From Rugalucina vietnamica (Eukaryota; Mollusca; Bivalvia; Lucinida; Lucinidae), in the NCBI GenBank assembly GCA_964017185.1, contig OZ024869.1, positions 57,376,761 through 57,440,760 of the forward strand: a stretch of DNA of 64,000 nucleotides, in the 5' to 3' direction. A program made the position numbers and the translations under genes. Positions 42,906 through 55,474 of this stretch are shown here, piece by piece (the stretch's first letter is position 1; every line of letters starts with the position of its first letter). The notes below the pieces were generated by a model. The model did no database searches. It was not told the DNA's origin and saw only the letters and a list, made by a program, of their open reading frames with translations.

Positions 42906-43701
42906 TGCACCGAAAATGTTTAAATATCTGCAGTATGAATTATTGTTAGGAAAACTTTTAGGAGGTACCTGTATAGCATTTCTGCCTATGTACTATTAGA
43001 TTACCATATATACTCCATAAATAACAGTTACAAAAAGTGCTGAGTTTCCAGTCTTGAATCATTTAAAACTCTTTAAGAAGTCAAAACTCTATGTCGCTTG
43101 ATAAATATGTTCTTGAAACAAATTAGTTTGATATTCATCATGTACAATTGAATTATTGTGGCAAAATATGTATGATAAATTCTATCTAATTGTCAAGGCC
43201 AATGTAGCGTAACAGACATATACACCGGCTACTCTTACATGGCTACCTATCTCCATACTTCAACAATGAAATGAATCTTCAAAAAATCAAGTCACCTAAA
43301 GTAGATAAGCTGGACTGCACTTACCATATGCCAGCCAAACCCATTTATTGAGCATAAACCAGGAACTAGTAAACCTGACCCCACAGTATGGAAATAATAC
43401 AACAGGTACAGAATTTTTTATAGATTAGAGGCCATGCAAAAACAAGAGAATATTTGTACAGTGTGTCTCCAAAATTTTGTAACACAAAATGATAGGCACC
43501 ATTAACGCCCGTGGCCCAAATGATGAAAGTTGATTCTGCAGCACCCAGTTTTAAGTTAATAACATTTCTAATAATGCGTATTATGAGCAAGTTAAACTAT
43601 TTCATTTTCAATTACTTTATATATGTTAGCTTTGCCAGAATGAGTAGCTGTAACCGTTTTTTTTTTTTTTTTCATATTTGGGCTCTGGTTTTGGGGCTCT
43701 A
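42906..43701. other. Unassigned stretch
   Basis: No coding frame or repeat family is recognised. A T-run lies at about 43657-43672. Confidence 0.4.
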
Positions 43702-43813
43702 GAGTATCGTTCCCCACAAAGAACCAACACGCCACCATTATATATTGTGCATTACATTGCAATACATATGCATGCTAAAGCTTTTTATTGGTTCTCAGGG
43801 GGGAACGATACTC
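43702..43813. mobile_element. 112-bp MITE, TA target
   Basis: The TIRs are GAGTATCGTTCCCC at both ends, extended imperfectly by AAAGAACCAA/TTGGTTCT, with TA on each side (43700-43701, 43814-43815). Size, TA target and lack of coding fit a Tc1/mariner-type MITE. Confidence 0.8.
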
Positions 43814-43815
43814 TA

Positions 43816-44029
43816 TAAAATATTTTCATAATTACTATATATTTCATACAAAAATTGACTGTTTTAACCCCAAATTCAGATCCTATGGCATGAAACATGG
43901 AAACAATTTCTGTTATCCAATAGTGCATAATTTAGGGAAGTTAACCTGTGCAAAAGAAGACAGATAGCTAGCTTTTTGTTTTTCCAAAAAACATAGGCAT
44001 TTGTAAATAGAAACGGTCAACGCTTCTTT
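43816..44029. other. Unassigned stretch
   Basis: Nothing recognised. Confidence 0.4.
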
Positions 44030-45720
44030 GAGCAACGTTTGTCTGTCTGTTTGTTTGTTTGTCTGTTTGTTTGTTCCTCTACTCCTCGCAGGTCCTTGGG
44101 CCGATCTTCACCAAACTTGGAGGGAAGGTGGAGGGCGGCCCCGGATATTAGCTTGAGGGGTACTTTTTTTGAAAGGTCAAGGTCATCGAGGTCAAAGGTC
44201 AAATTTGTTTTTTTTTCTGTTTGTTCCCCTACTTCTCCCAGGTCCTTGGGCCGATCTTCACCAAACTTGGTGGGAAGGTTGAGGGCGGCCCCGGATATTA
44301 GCTCGAGGGGTTCATTTATATAAGGTCAAGGTCATCGAGGTCAAAGGTCAAATTTCTGTATCTCCCAGGTCCTTGGGCCGAATTTCACCAAACTTGGAGG
44401 GATGGTGTAGGGCGGCCCCGGTTTTTGGCTTAAGTGGTTAATTTTTGAAAGGTCAAAGTCATCCAGGTCAAAGGTCAAATTTATGTTTCTTTCTGTTTGT
44501 TCCCCTACTTCTCAGGTCCTTGGGCCAATCTTCACCAAACTTGGTGGTCAGGTTGAGGGCGGCCCCGGATATAAGCTCGCGGGGTTCATTTTTTAAAGTT
44601 CATCGAGGTCAAAAGGTCAAATTTCTGTATCTCCCAGGTCATTGGGCCGATCTTCACCAAACTTGAGGGATTCATTTTTTGAAAGGTCAAGGTCATCGAG
44701 GTCAAAGGTCAAATTTTGTTTTCGGTTTTCAAATTTATGTTGTTTTTTTTTTCTGTTTGTTCCCCTACTTCTCCCAGGTCCTTGGGCCGATCTTCAACAA
44801 ACTTGGTGGGAAGGTTGAGGGCGGCCCCGGATATTAGCTCGAGGGGTTCATTTTTTAAAGTTCAAGGTCAAAGGTCAAATTTCTGTATCTCGGCAGTCCT
44901 TGATCCGATTTGCATGAAACTTGGTGAGTGTATACAAGTTGATCCCTGATTAATATTTATGGGTCCAATTGGGTCAAAGGTCATCGAGGTCAAAGGTCAA
45001 ATTTGTTTTTTTTTTCTGTTAGTTATGTTTTTTTTTGTTTGTTCCCCTACTTCTCCCAGGTCCTTGGGCCGATCTTAAAGGTCAAGGTCATCGAGGTCAA
45101 ATGTCAAATTTCTAAATCTCGGCAGTCCTTGGTCCGATTTGCATGAAACTTGGTAAGCTTATACAAGTTGATCTTTGATTAAGGTCCAATTGGGTCAAAG
45201 GTCATCGAGGTCAAAGGTCAAATTTATGTTTGTTTTTTTCTGTTGGTCATGTTTTTTCTGTTTGTTCCCCTACTTCTCCCAGGTCCTTGGGCCGATCTTA
45301 AAGGTCAAGGTCATCGAGGTCAAAGGTCAAATTTCTGTATCTCGGCAGTCCTTGGTCCGATTTGCATGAAACTTTGTGAGTGTATACAGGTTGATCCCTA
45401 ATTAAGATTTATGGGTCCAATTGGGTCAAAGGTCATCGAGGTCAAAGGTCAAATTTATGTTTTTTTTTTCTGTTGGTCATGTTTTTTTCTGTTTGTTGCC
45501 CTACTTCTCCCAGGTCCTTGGGCCGATCTTAAAGGTCAAGTTCATAGAGGTCAAAGGTCAAATTTCTGTATCTCTACAGTCCTTGGTCCGATTTGCATGA
45601 AACTTGGTGAGTGTATACAGGGTGATCCCTGATTAAGATTTATGGGTCCAATTGGGTCAAAGGTCATCGAGGTCAAAGGTCATATTTATGTTTTTTTTTT
45701 TCTGTTTGTCATGTTTTGTC
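44030..45720 (+). repeat. Tandem array with repeated DR1 AGGTCA motifs
   Basis: About nine diverged units contain CCTACTTCTCCCAGGTCC, TTGGGCCGATCTTCACCAAA and GGCGGCCCCGGATATTAGCT. The phrase AGGTCAAAGGTCA occurs perfectly eleven times (44189, 44338, 44465, 44699, 44865, 44987, 45208, 45318, 45439, 45548, 45670), and GGGTCAAAGGTCA four more times. No coding frame is credible. Confidence 0.85.
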
Positions 45721-46321
45721 TTATTTGAGATTGTGTGTATGTGTGTGTGTTATTTGTCTTCAACGCCGCAATCATCTTACTGCTACGTCGAGACGGGTAA
45801 AATTAACTAGTAACAACAAAATTGCTTATATCTCAGCTGCCAATTTCCATAGAGTGCTGAAATTGGTACCAATTGAATGCTAGGATAATGCACTATTGTC
45901 ATGCAGTCTGATAGCCGAACCATATTTTTTAAATTTTGTGAATAGTGAATAAAATGTTCGAAAAATGTGTAATATTATAATCGATTGCAGATTGGTGCGA
46001 CGAAAACCGCTTTGCTTACGTGAGAAAACACGACTGACAATGAAATATTTTTAGGTCAGAAGATCTAATTGTACTTGAATGCGGGGTCAAAATTTAGACA
46101 TCAAACAAATTTTATCGATTGAAGTTCGTTCTTAACTTCCGCACACTGATGCAGTAGATGACCATGCCCAGAGAAAAGGAAAATATATCAATTGAATTTA
46201 TCAATGTTTTATCTTGACTTACATCACTATCATAAGCTTAGAAGCAATCAATTAGATGACGATCAATTATAGGGTGGATTTATTATAGAAAATTGCGACT
46301 GAATGAGATAAACTGCCTAGT
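45721..46321. other. Mostly unassigned, short GT run
   Basis: A GTGTGTATGTGTGTGTG run lies near 45733. A single unit related to 39298-40317 is near 45820-45920. Otherwise nothing is recognised. Confidence 0.4.
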
Positions 46322-48449
46322 ACCAGACGACCATTGGTCCTGAGAACGCTCACCTGAAGCCTGATCCTGGAGTATTAAGTCATCATGAAATGACCTTGAC
46401 CTTGAATACTCACACACCTTTATTGAATTCATAAGTTGTCTGCATCTGCAAAGTTTCAGGTCTCAGGCTGCAATAGCTTCCAAACCCAGTGATTTATGAG
46501 AAAACCATAATTTTAATTTTGATATTTAAATGACTTTGGGTCAAGGTCAAGAAATGACCTTGGCCTTCATTAATTACTTACCTTCATTGACTCCATTGGT
46601 TGTCTTCATCTAGCAACTTCCAGGTCTCAGACTGCAACAGTTTCCAAAATATCCATTGTTTACGCCTTTTCCCATGTAAAAGCATATGTTTCCAAAATTG
46701 ACCTTGCCGTAAAATAGGTCAAGGTCATCCTATGGTCATCATTTGATCAAACTATGATGGGCTGGAGTCCCAAATGCTACATACCAAGTTTCGCGAAAAT
46801 TGGCCTTCTGGTTCTGGAGAAAATTTTTGAGTGGTTTTTACCATATATGGGCGTGGCGGCCATCTTGGTAATGTGACCTGGATTTCGCGATCAAACTTTC
46901 GTCTCCCCTACCCATGGATGCTCCACATAAAATTTCACTTTGATTGGCCCAGTAATTTCAGAGAAGATCTTTGAACAGTGTGTATGGACGACACACTGGC
47001 CAAGGTCAAGAGATGACCTTGACCTAAATTAATCACATACCTTCATCTTCTCCATTAGTTGTTTGCATCTAACACTTTTCAAGCATCAGGCTGCAATAGT
47101 TTTCAAAAAAAAATCCATAGTTTTCACTTTTTTCCCATGTAAAAGCCTATGTTTCACAAATTGACCTTGCCGTAAAATATGTCAAGGTCATCCTAGGGTC
47201 ATCATTTTATCAAACTATGATGGGCTGGAGTCCCAAATGCTACATACCAAGTTTCATGAAAATCAGCCTGCCGGTTCTGGAGAAGAAGATTTTTGAGTGG
47301 TTTATACCATATATGGGCGTGGCAGCCATCTTGGTCATGTAACCTGGATTTCGCGATCAAACTTTCGTCTCCCCTACCCATGGATGTTCCACATAAAATT
47401 TCACTTTGATTGGCCCAGCAGTTTCAGAGAAGAAGACCTTTGCAAAGTGTGTATGGACGACAGACTGGCCAAGGTCAAGAGATGACCTTGACCTAAATTA
47501 ATCACATACCTTCATCTACTCCGTTAGTTGTTTGCATCTACCACTTTTCAGGCATCAGGCTGCAATAGTTTTCAAAAAATCCATAGTTTTCACTTTTTCC
47601 CATGTAAAAGACTATGTTTCCAAAATTGACCTTGTCGTAAATTAGGTCAAGGTCATCCTAGGGTCATCATTTTATCAAATTATGATGGGATAAAAGTCCC
47701 AAATGCTACATATAAAGTTTCATGAAAATCGGCCTGCCGGTTCTGGAGAAGATTTTTAGTGGTTTTTACCATATATGGGTGTGGCAGCCATCTTGGTCAT
47801 GTGACCTGGATTTCGCGATCAAACTTTCATCTCCGCTACCCATGGATGCTCCACATAAAATTTCACTTTGATTGGCCCAGCAGTTTCAGAGAAGAAGACC
47901 TTTGAAAAGTGTGAACGGACGACAGACTGGCCAAGGTCAAGAGATGACCTTGACCTAAATTAATCACAAAACTTCATCTACTCCATTAGTTGTTTGCATC
48001 TACCACTTTTCAGGCCTCAGGCTGCAATAGTTTTCAAAAAATCCATAGTTTTCACTTTTTCCCATGTAAAAGCCTGTTTCCAAATTTGACCTTGCCATAA
48101 AATAGATCAAGGTCATCCAAGGGTCATCATTTTATCAAACTATGATGGGCTGAAGTCCCCGATGCTACATACCAAGTTTCGTGGAAATCGGCCCACCGGT
48201 TCTGGAGAAGATTTTTGAAGGGTTTTTACCATATATGGGCGTGGCGGCCATCTTGGTCATGTGACCTGGATTTCGCGATCAAACTTGAAATGCCACTACC
48301 CAAGGAGGCTCCACATAAAATTTCAACTAGATCGGCCAAGCGGTTTCAGAGAAGAAGATCTTTGAAATTGTGGACGACGGACGGACGGACGCCGGATCAT
48401 GGCCATCCTATAAGCTCACCTTGTGAGCCTTCGGCTCAGGTGAGCTAAA
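46322..48449 (+). mobile_element. Family A copy vi, ~470-bp core monomers
   Basis: It starts CCAGACGACCATTGGTCCTG and has about four monomers (GCCAAGGTCAAGAGATGACC at about 46990, 47467 and 47930). It ends with TATAAGCTCACCTTGTGAGC, the TGAGCC-TTC-GGCTCA hairpin and GAGCTAAA. This copy is complete at both ends. Confidence 0.75.
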
Positions 48450-48813
48450 AAACGGTTATTGGCAAATCAACATCTTTTCGTATGACGCAGCTCTGTACTA
48501 CTAATAGGACAAGTGACCTTTCCATTTTCGGAAAACACGCTCACTGACCTTGGTTTTGTTTCAAAATATTTTGGATTGACGCAACAGGAAACGTCGCGGA
48601 TAAAAGAAATCCATTGTAACAGCATATTAAAGCTTATGCTCTAACAAAGGCCTACAGAATTTAAGGCCTGATTTCAGTCTCATGTGCTGGTAAAAATATA
48701 ATTTTGGAATTTTGAGGAGAAAAGTATTGCAAATAGCAGGTACAGGTCCCTGCTTATAAACTCCAGCACAACTATCACATTCAAATTACACATGTTGCCA
48801 TGGCAACACTCCA
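48450..48813. other. Unassigned stretch with a perfect X-box
   Basis: GTTGCCATGGCAAC (48794-48807) is a perfect RFX-type palindrome. No gene is recognised next to it. Confidence 0.45.
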
Positions 48814-50436
48814 CCAGGGGACCAATGGTCCTGTAAACGCTCACCTGAGTCTGCTGCAAATACCAATAAACATGTTTGAATATTATGGTATTTAACCCCA
48901 GTGCAGGGGCAGATGAAGCCCTTGGGCCGTTGTCTTTTTTCAGAATAATCAATATTCTGTCCATTTGCCAATTTCTTGCTGGCTTTTCCCTTCAAATGAC
49001 ATTTTAACATTTTTTTTTCCCATTCAAATGCATGGGCAATCCATGTTGATCCTGCCATAAACTTGGTCAAGGTCCATTTCCTGCAAGATTTTCACCTAAA
49101 ATGACTTATTAAAAGTTTTCCCCATTCCAATGCATTGGTGACCTATGTTGACCTTGTCTTAAAATAGGTCAAGGTCACCACAGGGTCATGATTTATATAT
49201 ACATAGTAGTATTTCAGCCATTGTTGCTTCATGCCAAGTTTCTTTGAAATCGGTCCACCAGTTTCGGGGAAGAAGATTTTTGAAGGGTTTTTACCATATA
49301 TGGGCATGGCAGCCATCTTGGTCATGTGAACTAGATAATTTATAAATACATTGATTCCCCCATTCCATAGATGCTTCACATAAAATTTGGCTTTGATTTG
49401 CCAAGCGGATTCAGAGGAGAAGTTTGAATATTATGGTAATATACATGTATATTGCCCCGGGGTGGGGGCAAATGAGCCCCTGAGGTCTATTTGTTTTTTA
49501 GAAACATTAATATTCAGTCCTACTGCCCATTTTCTGCAAGACTTTCACTTTAAATGACATTTTAAAAGTTTTCCTTATTCAAATGCATTGGCTACCTATG
49601 TTGACCTTGCCGTAAAAAGGTCAAGGTCATCACAGGGTCATGATTCATATATACAATGTAGTACTTGAGCCATCGATGCTTCATGCCAAGTTTCTTTGAA
49701 ATCAATCCGCCGGTTCTGGAGAAGATTTTTAAAGGATTTTTACCATATATGGGCATTGCGGCCAAATTGGACATGTGACCTGGATTATTTATATACACAT
49801 TGATTACCCCTTCCTATTGATGCTTCACATGAAATTTGGCTTTGATTGGCCAAGCGGTTTCAAAGGCGATAATGTTTGAATATTATGGTAATATACATGT
49901 ATATTGCCCCGGGGTGGAGGCAGATGAGCCCCTGTGGTCCAATTTTTTTCAGAATCATTAATATTCAGTCCTACTGCCCATTTCCTGCAAGACTTTCACT
50001 TTAAATGGCATTCTAAAAGTTTTCCCCATTCAAAATGCATTGGCGACCTATGTTGACCTTGATGTAAAATAGGCCAAGGTCGTAACAGGGTCATGAATTA
50101 TATATACATTGTAGTGCTTGAACCATCGATACTTCATGCCAAGTTTCGTTGAAATCAGTCCGGCGGTCCTGGAGAAGAAGATTTTTGAAAGGTTTTTACT
50201 ATATATGGGCATGGCGGCCATCTCATGTGACCTGGATTTCTTATATACATATTGGTTCCCCCTTCCTATAGATGCTTCATATAAAATTTGGCTTTGGTTG
50301 GCCAAGCAGTTTCAGAGATGAAGATCTTTGAAATTGTGGACGGACGGACGGATGAAAGGAAAACGGACGGACGGACGCCGGATCATGGCCATCCTATAAG
50401 CTCACCTTGTGAGCCTAACGGCTCAGGTGAGCTAAA
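48814..50436 (+). mobile_element. Family A copy vii
   Basis: It starts CCAGGGGACCAATGGTCCTG and has about three and a half core monomers, each with the TACATGTATATTGCCCC(A/G)GGG phrase. It ends GAGCTAAA at 50436, directly abutting the next copy. Confidence 0.75.
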
Positions 50437-51406
50437 CCAGAGGACCTATGGTCCTGTAAACGCTCACCTGAAACCCAAGATATATACCAATAAACTTGTT
50501 TGACTAGAATGGTAATATACATGTATATAACCGCAGGGCCGGGTCAGAGCAACCCCTGGAGTCAATTTCTTTTTGTAAACATAAAACTGCAGTCCATTTG
50601 CCAATTTACTGCAAGTTTTGCCCTTCAAATGACATTTTAACACTTTTCCCAATTCAAATGCATGAGCGACCTATGTGAACCTTGCCGTAAAATAGGTCGT
50701 CATCCCAGGGTCACGATTTATATAAACTTTGTAGAGCTCCAGTCACTGATGCTTCACACCAAGTTTCAAAATCATTGGCCTTCTGGTTCTGGAGAAGACT
50801 TTAAAGGTGTTTTTTTTTCTATTTATAGTCATGGCGGCCATCTTTGTCATGTGACCTTGACCGTTTATATAAACTTTCTTTCCCCCTTCCCAAGGATGCT
50901 CCATATGAAGTTTGGCTTTGTTTGGCCAAGCGATTTCAGGGGAAAAGATGTTTCATTATTATGGAAATATACATGTATATAGCCCAAGGGCAGGGACAGA
51001 CAACCCCCCAGGGGCTAAAATTTTCCATTAACATTTATCTTCTGTCCATTTGCCTATTCCCAGTAAGTTTTACCCATTAAATAGCATTTTACCATTTTTT
51101 CCCATTCAAATGTATTGGCGACCTTAGTTGACCTTGCCGTAAAATAGGTCAATGTCATCCTAGGGTCATGATTTATATAAACTATGATGGCCCTGCGTCC
51201 CCAATGCTACATACCAAGTTTCGGGGAAATCGGCCCACTGGTTCTGGAGAAGATTTTTAAAGGTTTTTGCTATTTATAGCCATGGCGGCCATCTTGGTCA
51301 TGTGACCTGGACTGTTTATATAAACTTTCGTTCCCCCTTCCTAAGGATGCTCCACATGAAGTTGGCTTTGATTGGCCTGGACGACGGAGCATGGCCATCC
51401 TATAAG
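50437..51406 (+). mobile_element. Family A copy viii, left part
   Basis: It starts CCAGAGGACCTATGGTCCTG immediately after the preceding copy and runs through two core monomers to GGCCATCCTATAAG. It is interrupted there by a 2.3-kb element, and its terminal 44 bases lie at 53711-53754. Confidence 0.75.
51398..51406 (+). repeat. 9-bp target duplication, left
   Basis: TCCTATAAG, identical to 53711-53719; family A normally has it once. Confidence 0.85.
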
Positions 51407-52082
51407 AATGTCAGACAACTCGGACCCAAGACGACTCGGACGCAAAATTTCTGAGACGACTCGGACCCAAACCTTTACGGACCCAAGACGAATCGGACCC
51501 AAACCTTTTCGGACCCAAGACGAATAGGACACATACTGACGGACGATATCATAAATGTTTGATATCCCCCCCCCCCCCCGGGGCGGAGAGGGTCGTGGCT
51601 ATAAATGACCTAGAGCATTATCTTAAATGTTAATAAAACTCGTAAAACGAGTGAGCAGTCTTTGTTACGCAACTACATGGATAACGGAACAACCAATTTT
51701 AAAACGAACGAATGAACACAATGGTTTTAGAATGAATCTGTTTTTGACATTGGTTTATGATTTTTAACGATGCACGACATTTCGTCGAAAATGTGTTTTG
51801 TCGAAAATCTTGTAACTTCAAAAATATTCGCCACAAAGTTTTGAGATTTATTCCGTATGAGACTAGCCTGTAAGTCCACATTTTGAGCCACCAGCCCTTA
51901 GGTTTGGGGTAAAGGTCTGGTCATGGGGACATTTTCGACACATGTAATTTTCGGTTTTTAAAGTTGTATGAATTTTAAGTGCGTAAACTTGTTTTTTTAA
52001 CTTTTATGTTTTCTGCAAATTTGTGAAGGGTGATCCACAGTAATTTAAGACAATGTTTGATCTGTGTGTCAAATGTGAAAAG

Positions 52083-52661
52083 GTACAAGTAGGCAAAGAT
52101 CAGGAAAAGGCGCAATCAGAAAAAGATTCCCACTCCAAAAACCGAGGCGGGAAAAAACCAAACCAACAATCAGGCACACACACCATGAAACAAATCGTAA
52201 GCCGAATGAGCAGCTATTTTCCCAATAGGTGGCCACTCAGTTACCTTAACTTAACTTAAAATATGAAAACATACATAAGGCGCCAACAGCACGAAATTTT
52301 TTTTAAAAAACACCAAGACATAAAACAAAAAGAACCACCACAGAAGTATCGACTTGGAACGATAAGTAACACAAAGTTACTGGCGGGCTTAAACCGGTTT
52401 TACATGGCCATAACCTCACCCTCAGCTTCTGCAGTGGTTCATAACATTTAGTTAGTTATTCGGTCCTCGTGGTGAATCACTAACTAGTCAATGAATCACC
52501 AAGAACAAACAAATAAATCATGATAAACATCCTGATGAATCAAAAACCAGGACTCACAGACTGAGTAAGCTGCCCGACGATGGAGATCCCTGGGCGCCGA
52601 ATAACCTACTAACTCCGGAGCAAAAGAAAAACACCAGTTGGACCCCGGTGGGCCAAGCAGG
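52083..52661 (-). mobile_element. Naiad 3' UTR fragment joined to a tRNA-like head
   Basis: It matches 31560-32125 closely, including the 3' end GCCTACTTGTACC, and stops upstream at TGCTTGGCCCACC. Directly upstream is a tRNA-like sequence (52683-52767). It may be a 5'-truncated Naiad, or a SINE that borrowed the Naiad tail. Confidence 0.75.
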
Positions 52662-52682
52662 AAAACCTTATCGGTACGACAT

Positions 52683-52767
52683 ATGCGATGAAGACTCACA
52701 AAATTCTCGTTAGTTTTCAGCAACTAAACCCACCACTCGCACTTAACCGCTCGGCTATCTGCCAAGC
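52683..52767 (-). other. tRNA-like (Leu/Ser-type) head
   Basis: The A box TAGCCGAGCGG is perfect (52747-52757) and is followed by TTAAGTGCGAG. The expected B-box position, 45-55 bases on, reads TTGTGAGTCTTC, which is only partly conserved. It is not a functional tRNA. Confidence 0.55.
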
Positions 52768-53039
52768 TAGATGACTTATTCTTAACACATTGATTCGATC
52801 TAGCAAGTAATCATGATATGAGCATGCATCTCCTATTTTCATCATATAACGGTAACTTACTGCCATTTTTTTGTGAAACAAACAGTAATTTATGTTTGTT
52901 GATTATCGCTTATCGATTACAAAAGTCCTGATTGATAAACAATTATCGACGTTGATTAACTTATCGAATGAATCGAGATACTTAAATGAGGTGTCACTTG
53001 TGCCTACAAGCGAGTTTTAGTGTATTGTAAAATGTTGAT

Positions 53040-53535
53040 AATATTGAAAGATCAGTATTTTCATATCACAGAATCATCATATCAAAGTAGTCACCAAATG
53101 TCCAAGTAAATTCAATAACCCAGGTTACACATAATAACATCATGAGCTGCATTGTTACAGATAAATGAATCATTTCATGCATCTTTTGTCATGTTTGTCA
53201 TTTTTTTATCGAAAAAAAAAAAAAAAAAACAAAAAACAACATTTTGCTTATCATATTATAACAGAATCATCATATCAATGTAGTCACCAAATGTCCAAGT
53301 AAATTCAGTAACCCAGGTTACATAAAATAACCCAGGTTACACAAAATAACATAATGAGCTGCATTATTTCAGATAAATGACTCAATTTCAGGCATTTTTT
53401 GTCATTTTTTATCGAAAAAAAAAATCCTTATCATATGATCACAGAATCAGCATATCAAAGTAGTTATCAAATGTTCAAGTATATTCAATAACCAAGGTTA
53501 CACAAAATAACATCATGAGCTGCATTTTGATTTTA
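53040..53535 (+). repeat. ~190-bp tandem repeat, three units
   Basis: CATATCAAAGTAGTCACCAA, CCAGGTTACACA and CATCATGAGCTGCATT recur near 53090, 53275 and 53455. Short A-runs end two of the units. The middle unit has an extra ATAACCCAGGTTACA. Confidence 0.75.
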
Positions 53536-53710
53536 GCGAGTATTAGTGTTTTATACAAATTTGATCTACATAATATAATATAAATTGTTTGCATGGTCGT
53601 CCTTGTTGTTGGGTCCGAGTCGTCTCAAAATTGGGTCCGAGTTGTCTCAGGCTTGGGTCCGATTCGTCTTGGGTCCGAAAAATTGCATGGGTCCGAGTTG
53701 TCCGGCTACC

Positions 53711-53754
53711 TCCTATAAGCTCACCTTGTGAGCCTTCTGCTCAGGTGAGCTAAA
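53711..53754 (+). mobile_element. Family A copy viii, terminal part
   Basis: TCCTATAAGCTCACCTTGTG, then the TGAGCC-TTC-TGCTCA hairpin and GAGCTAAA; it completes the copy interrupted at 51406. Confidence 0.75.
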
Positions 53755-54061
53755 AAGCATAGAAATACCACTTTTTACAATTTTGGATCTATTTTTTACC
53801 ATTCAACATCATTTTCAACTACCGGCCCATGCGACAAACAATTTCTTATTATGAAATAATTATGAAGTATCATCCAGACATATTGTATGCTAAGTATCAT
53901 TTTGTTCGTCCTGTGGGCTGGCACTTAAAAATTAAAAAATGTGTTCAGAAATGTTCAAAAATAGACCAAAAAGTGCAGAATGTGCTTTATCTATGGTTCT
54001 TTTGGGCGTTGCCATAACAACACTTGTAGGATAAAGGCCGTATATTAAATGCCGGAAATCA
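53755..54061. other. Unassigned stretch
   Basis: Nothing recognised. Confidence 0.4.
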
Positions 54062-54220
54062 TTCACCATTTTTAAATTATCGGCTGGTTTCCTGCTTACA
54101 AAAAATCAATATTGGAAAAACAGGTAACCACAAACCCCCCTCAGGGGGGTTCTGGTTACCTGTATTTCCAATATTGATTTTTATGAGCTGGAAAACAGCC
54201 GATGATGCAAAAATGGTGAA
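54062..54220. mobile_element. 159-base hairpin MITE-like element
   Basis: TTCACCATTTTT at the left end is complementary to the right end. The inner arms AATCAATATTGGAAA, CAGGTAACC and CCCCCC pair around a TCA loop with very few mismatches. It is too palindromic for chance and has no reading frame. The target duplication is unclear. Confidence 0.75.
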
Positions 54221-54476
54221 GACCGTGACGTTGTTTGAAATGCGTGTGAAATCGAGGTATCAAATGCGCGGATGGCCTGTAGGGTAATTAGCCGATAATC
54301 ACTCAGGTAACCTGTGTTCATACTGGCTTTGGGCAGGTACGATCGTTATGTTAGTCATTTTTTTCATGCTTTTGTAGGTTTTAGACTTTTTATAGTGTTT
54401 TTAAATGGTATTTTATCCAAGAACATTATTTTAAACATCATGGATCTTAAAATTTCTGACACTAATAGAAGAAAGA
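54221..54476. other. Unassigned stretch
   Basis: Nothing recognised. Confidence 0.4.
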
Positions 54477-55474
54477 CCAGAGGACCAATGGTCCTGTAAA
54501 TGCTCACCTGAGACCTGCGATATATATTGATAAACTTGTTTGACTAAAATGGTAATATATATGTATATAACGCTTGGGCAGGGTCAGAATAGCCCCTGGA
54601 GTCAATATTTTTTTTCAAATCATAAATATTCAGTACATTTGCCAATGTACTGCAAGTTTTGCCCTTAAAATGAATTTCCCCCATTAAAATACATGGGCTA
54701 CCTAAGTTGACCTTGCCGTAAAATAGGTCATGGTCATCCCAGGGTCATGATTTATACAAACTTTGTAGAGCTCCTTTGCCTGATGCTTCATGCCAAGTTT
54801 CAAAATCATAGGCCTTCTGGTTCTGGAGAAGAAGATTCTTAAAGGTTTTTTGCTATTTATAGCCATGGTGGCCATCTTGGTCATGTGACCTTGACCATTT
54901 ATACAAACTTTGGTTCCCCCTTCCTAAGAATGCTTCACATAAAGTTTGGCTTTGATTGGCCAAGCGGTTTCAAAGAAGATGATGTTTGAATATTATGGTC
55001 ATACACATGTATATAGCCCCAGGGCAGGGGCAGACAACCCTCTGGGCCCAAAATATTTTCATAAACATAAATCTTCTGTCCATTTGCTCATTCCTATCAA
55101 GTTTTCTGCCATTAAATGACATTTTCTATTTTTCCCCATTCAAATGCATTGGCGGCCTAACTTGACCTTGCCGTACAAACTTTGTAGAGCTCCATTGCCT
55201 GATGCTTCATGCCAAGTTTCAAAATCATTGGCCTTCTGGTTCTGGAGAAGATTTTAAAAGGTTTTGCTATTTATAGCCCTGGCGGCCATCTTGGTCATGT
55301 GACCTGGACCATTTAAACAAACTTTCATTCCCCCTTCCTAAGGTTGCTCCACATGAAATTTGAATTTGATAGGCCAAGCGGTTTCAGAGAAGATGATTGA
55401 AAAGTGTGAACGACAATGACGACGACGGAGCATGGGTATACTATAAGCTAGCCTGACGGCTCAGGTGAGTTAAA
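54477..55474 (+). mobile_element. Family A copy ix
   Basis: It starts CCAGAGGACCAATGGTCCTG and has two core monomers. It ends with ACTATAAGCTAGCCTGACGG and CTCAGGTGAGTTAAA (one base off the usual GAGCTAAA). It provides the uninterrupted reference (CTGCCATTAAATGACATTTT near 55108) for the 28-kb insertion site. Confidence 0.75.

Larger units (their letters stand above)
51407..53710. mobile_element. 2.3-kb TIR element with 9-bp duplication and ACTCGGACCC subterminal repeats
   Basis: The ends share GACAACTCGGACCCA inverted, and each end carries four to five more copies of GA(C/A)GA(A/C)TCGGACCCAA. A 9-bp duplication is typical of Mutator-like elements. No MULE transposase is visible. The interior holds a Naiad 3' fragment joined to a tRNA-like block and a three-unit tandem repeat. 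Confidence 0.8.
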
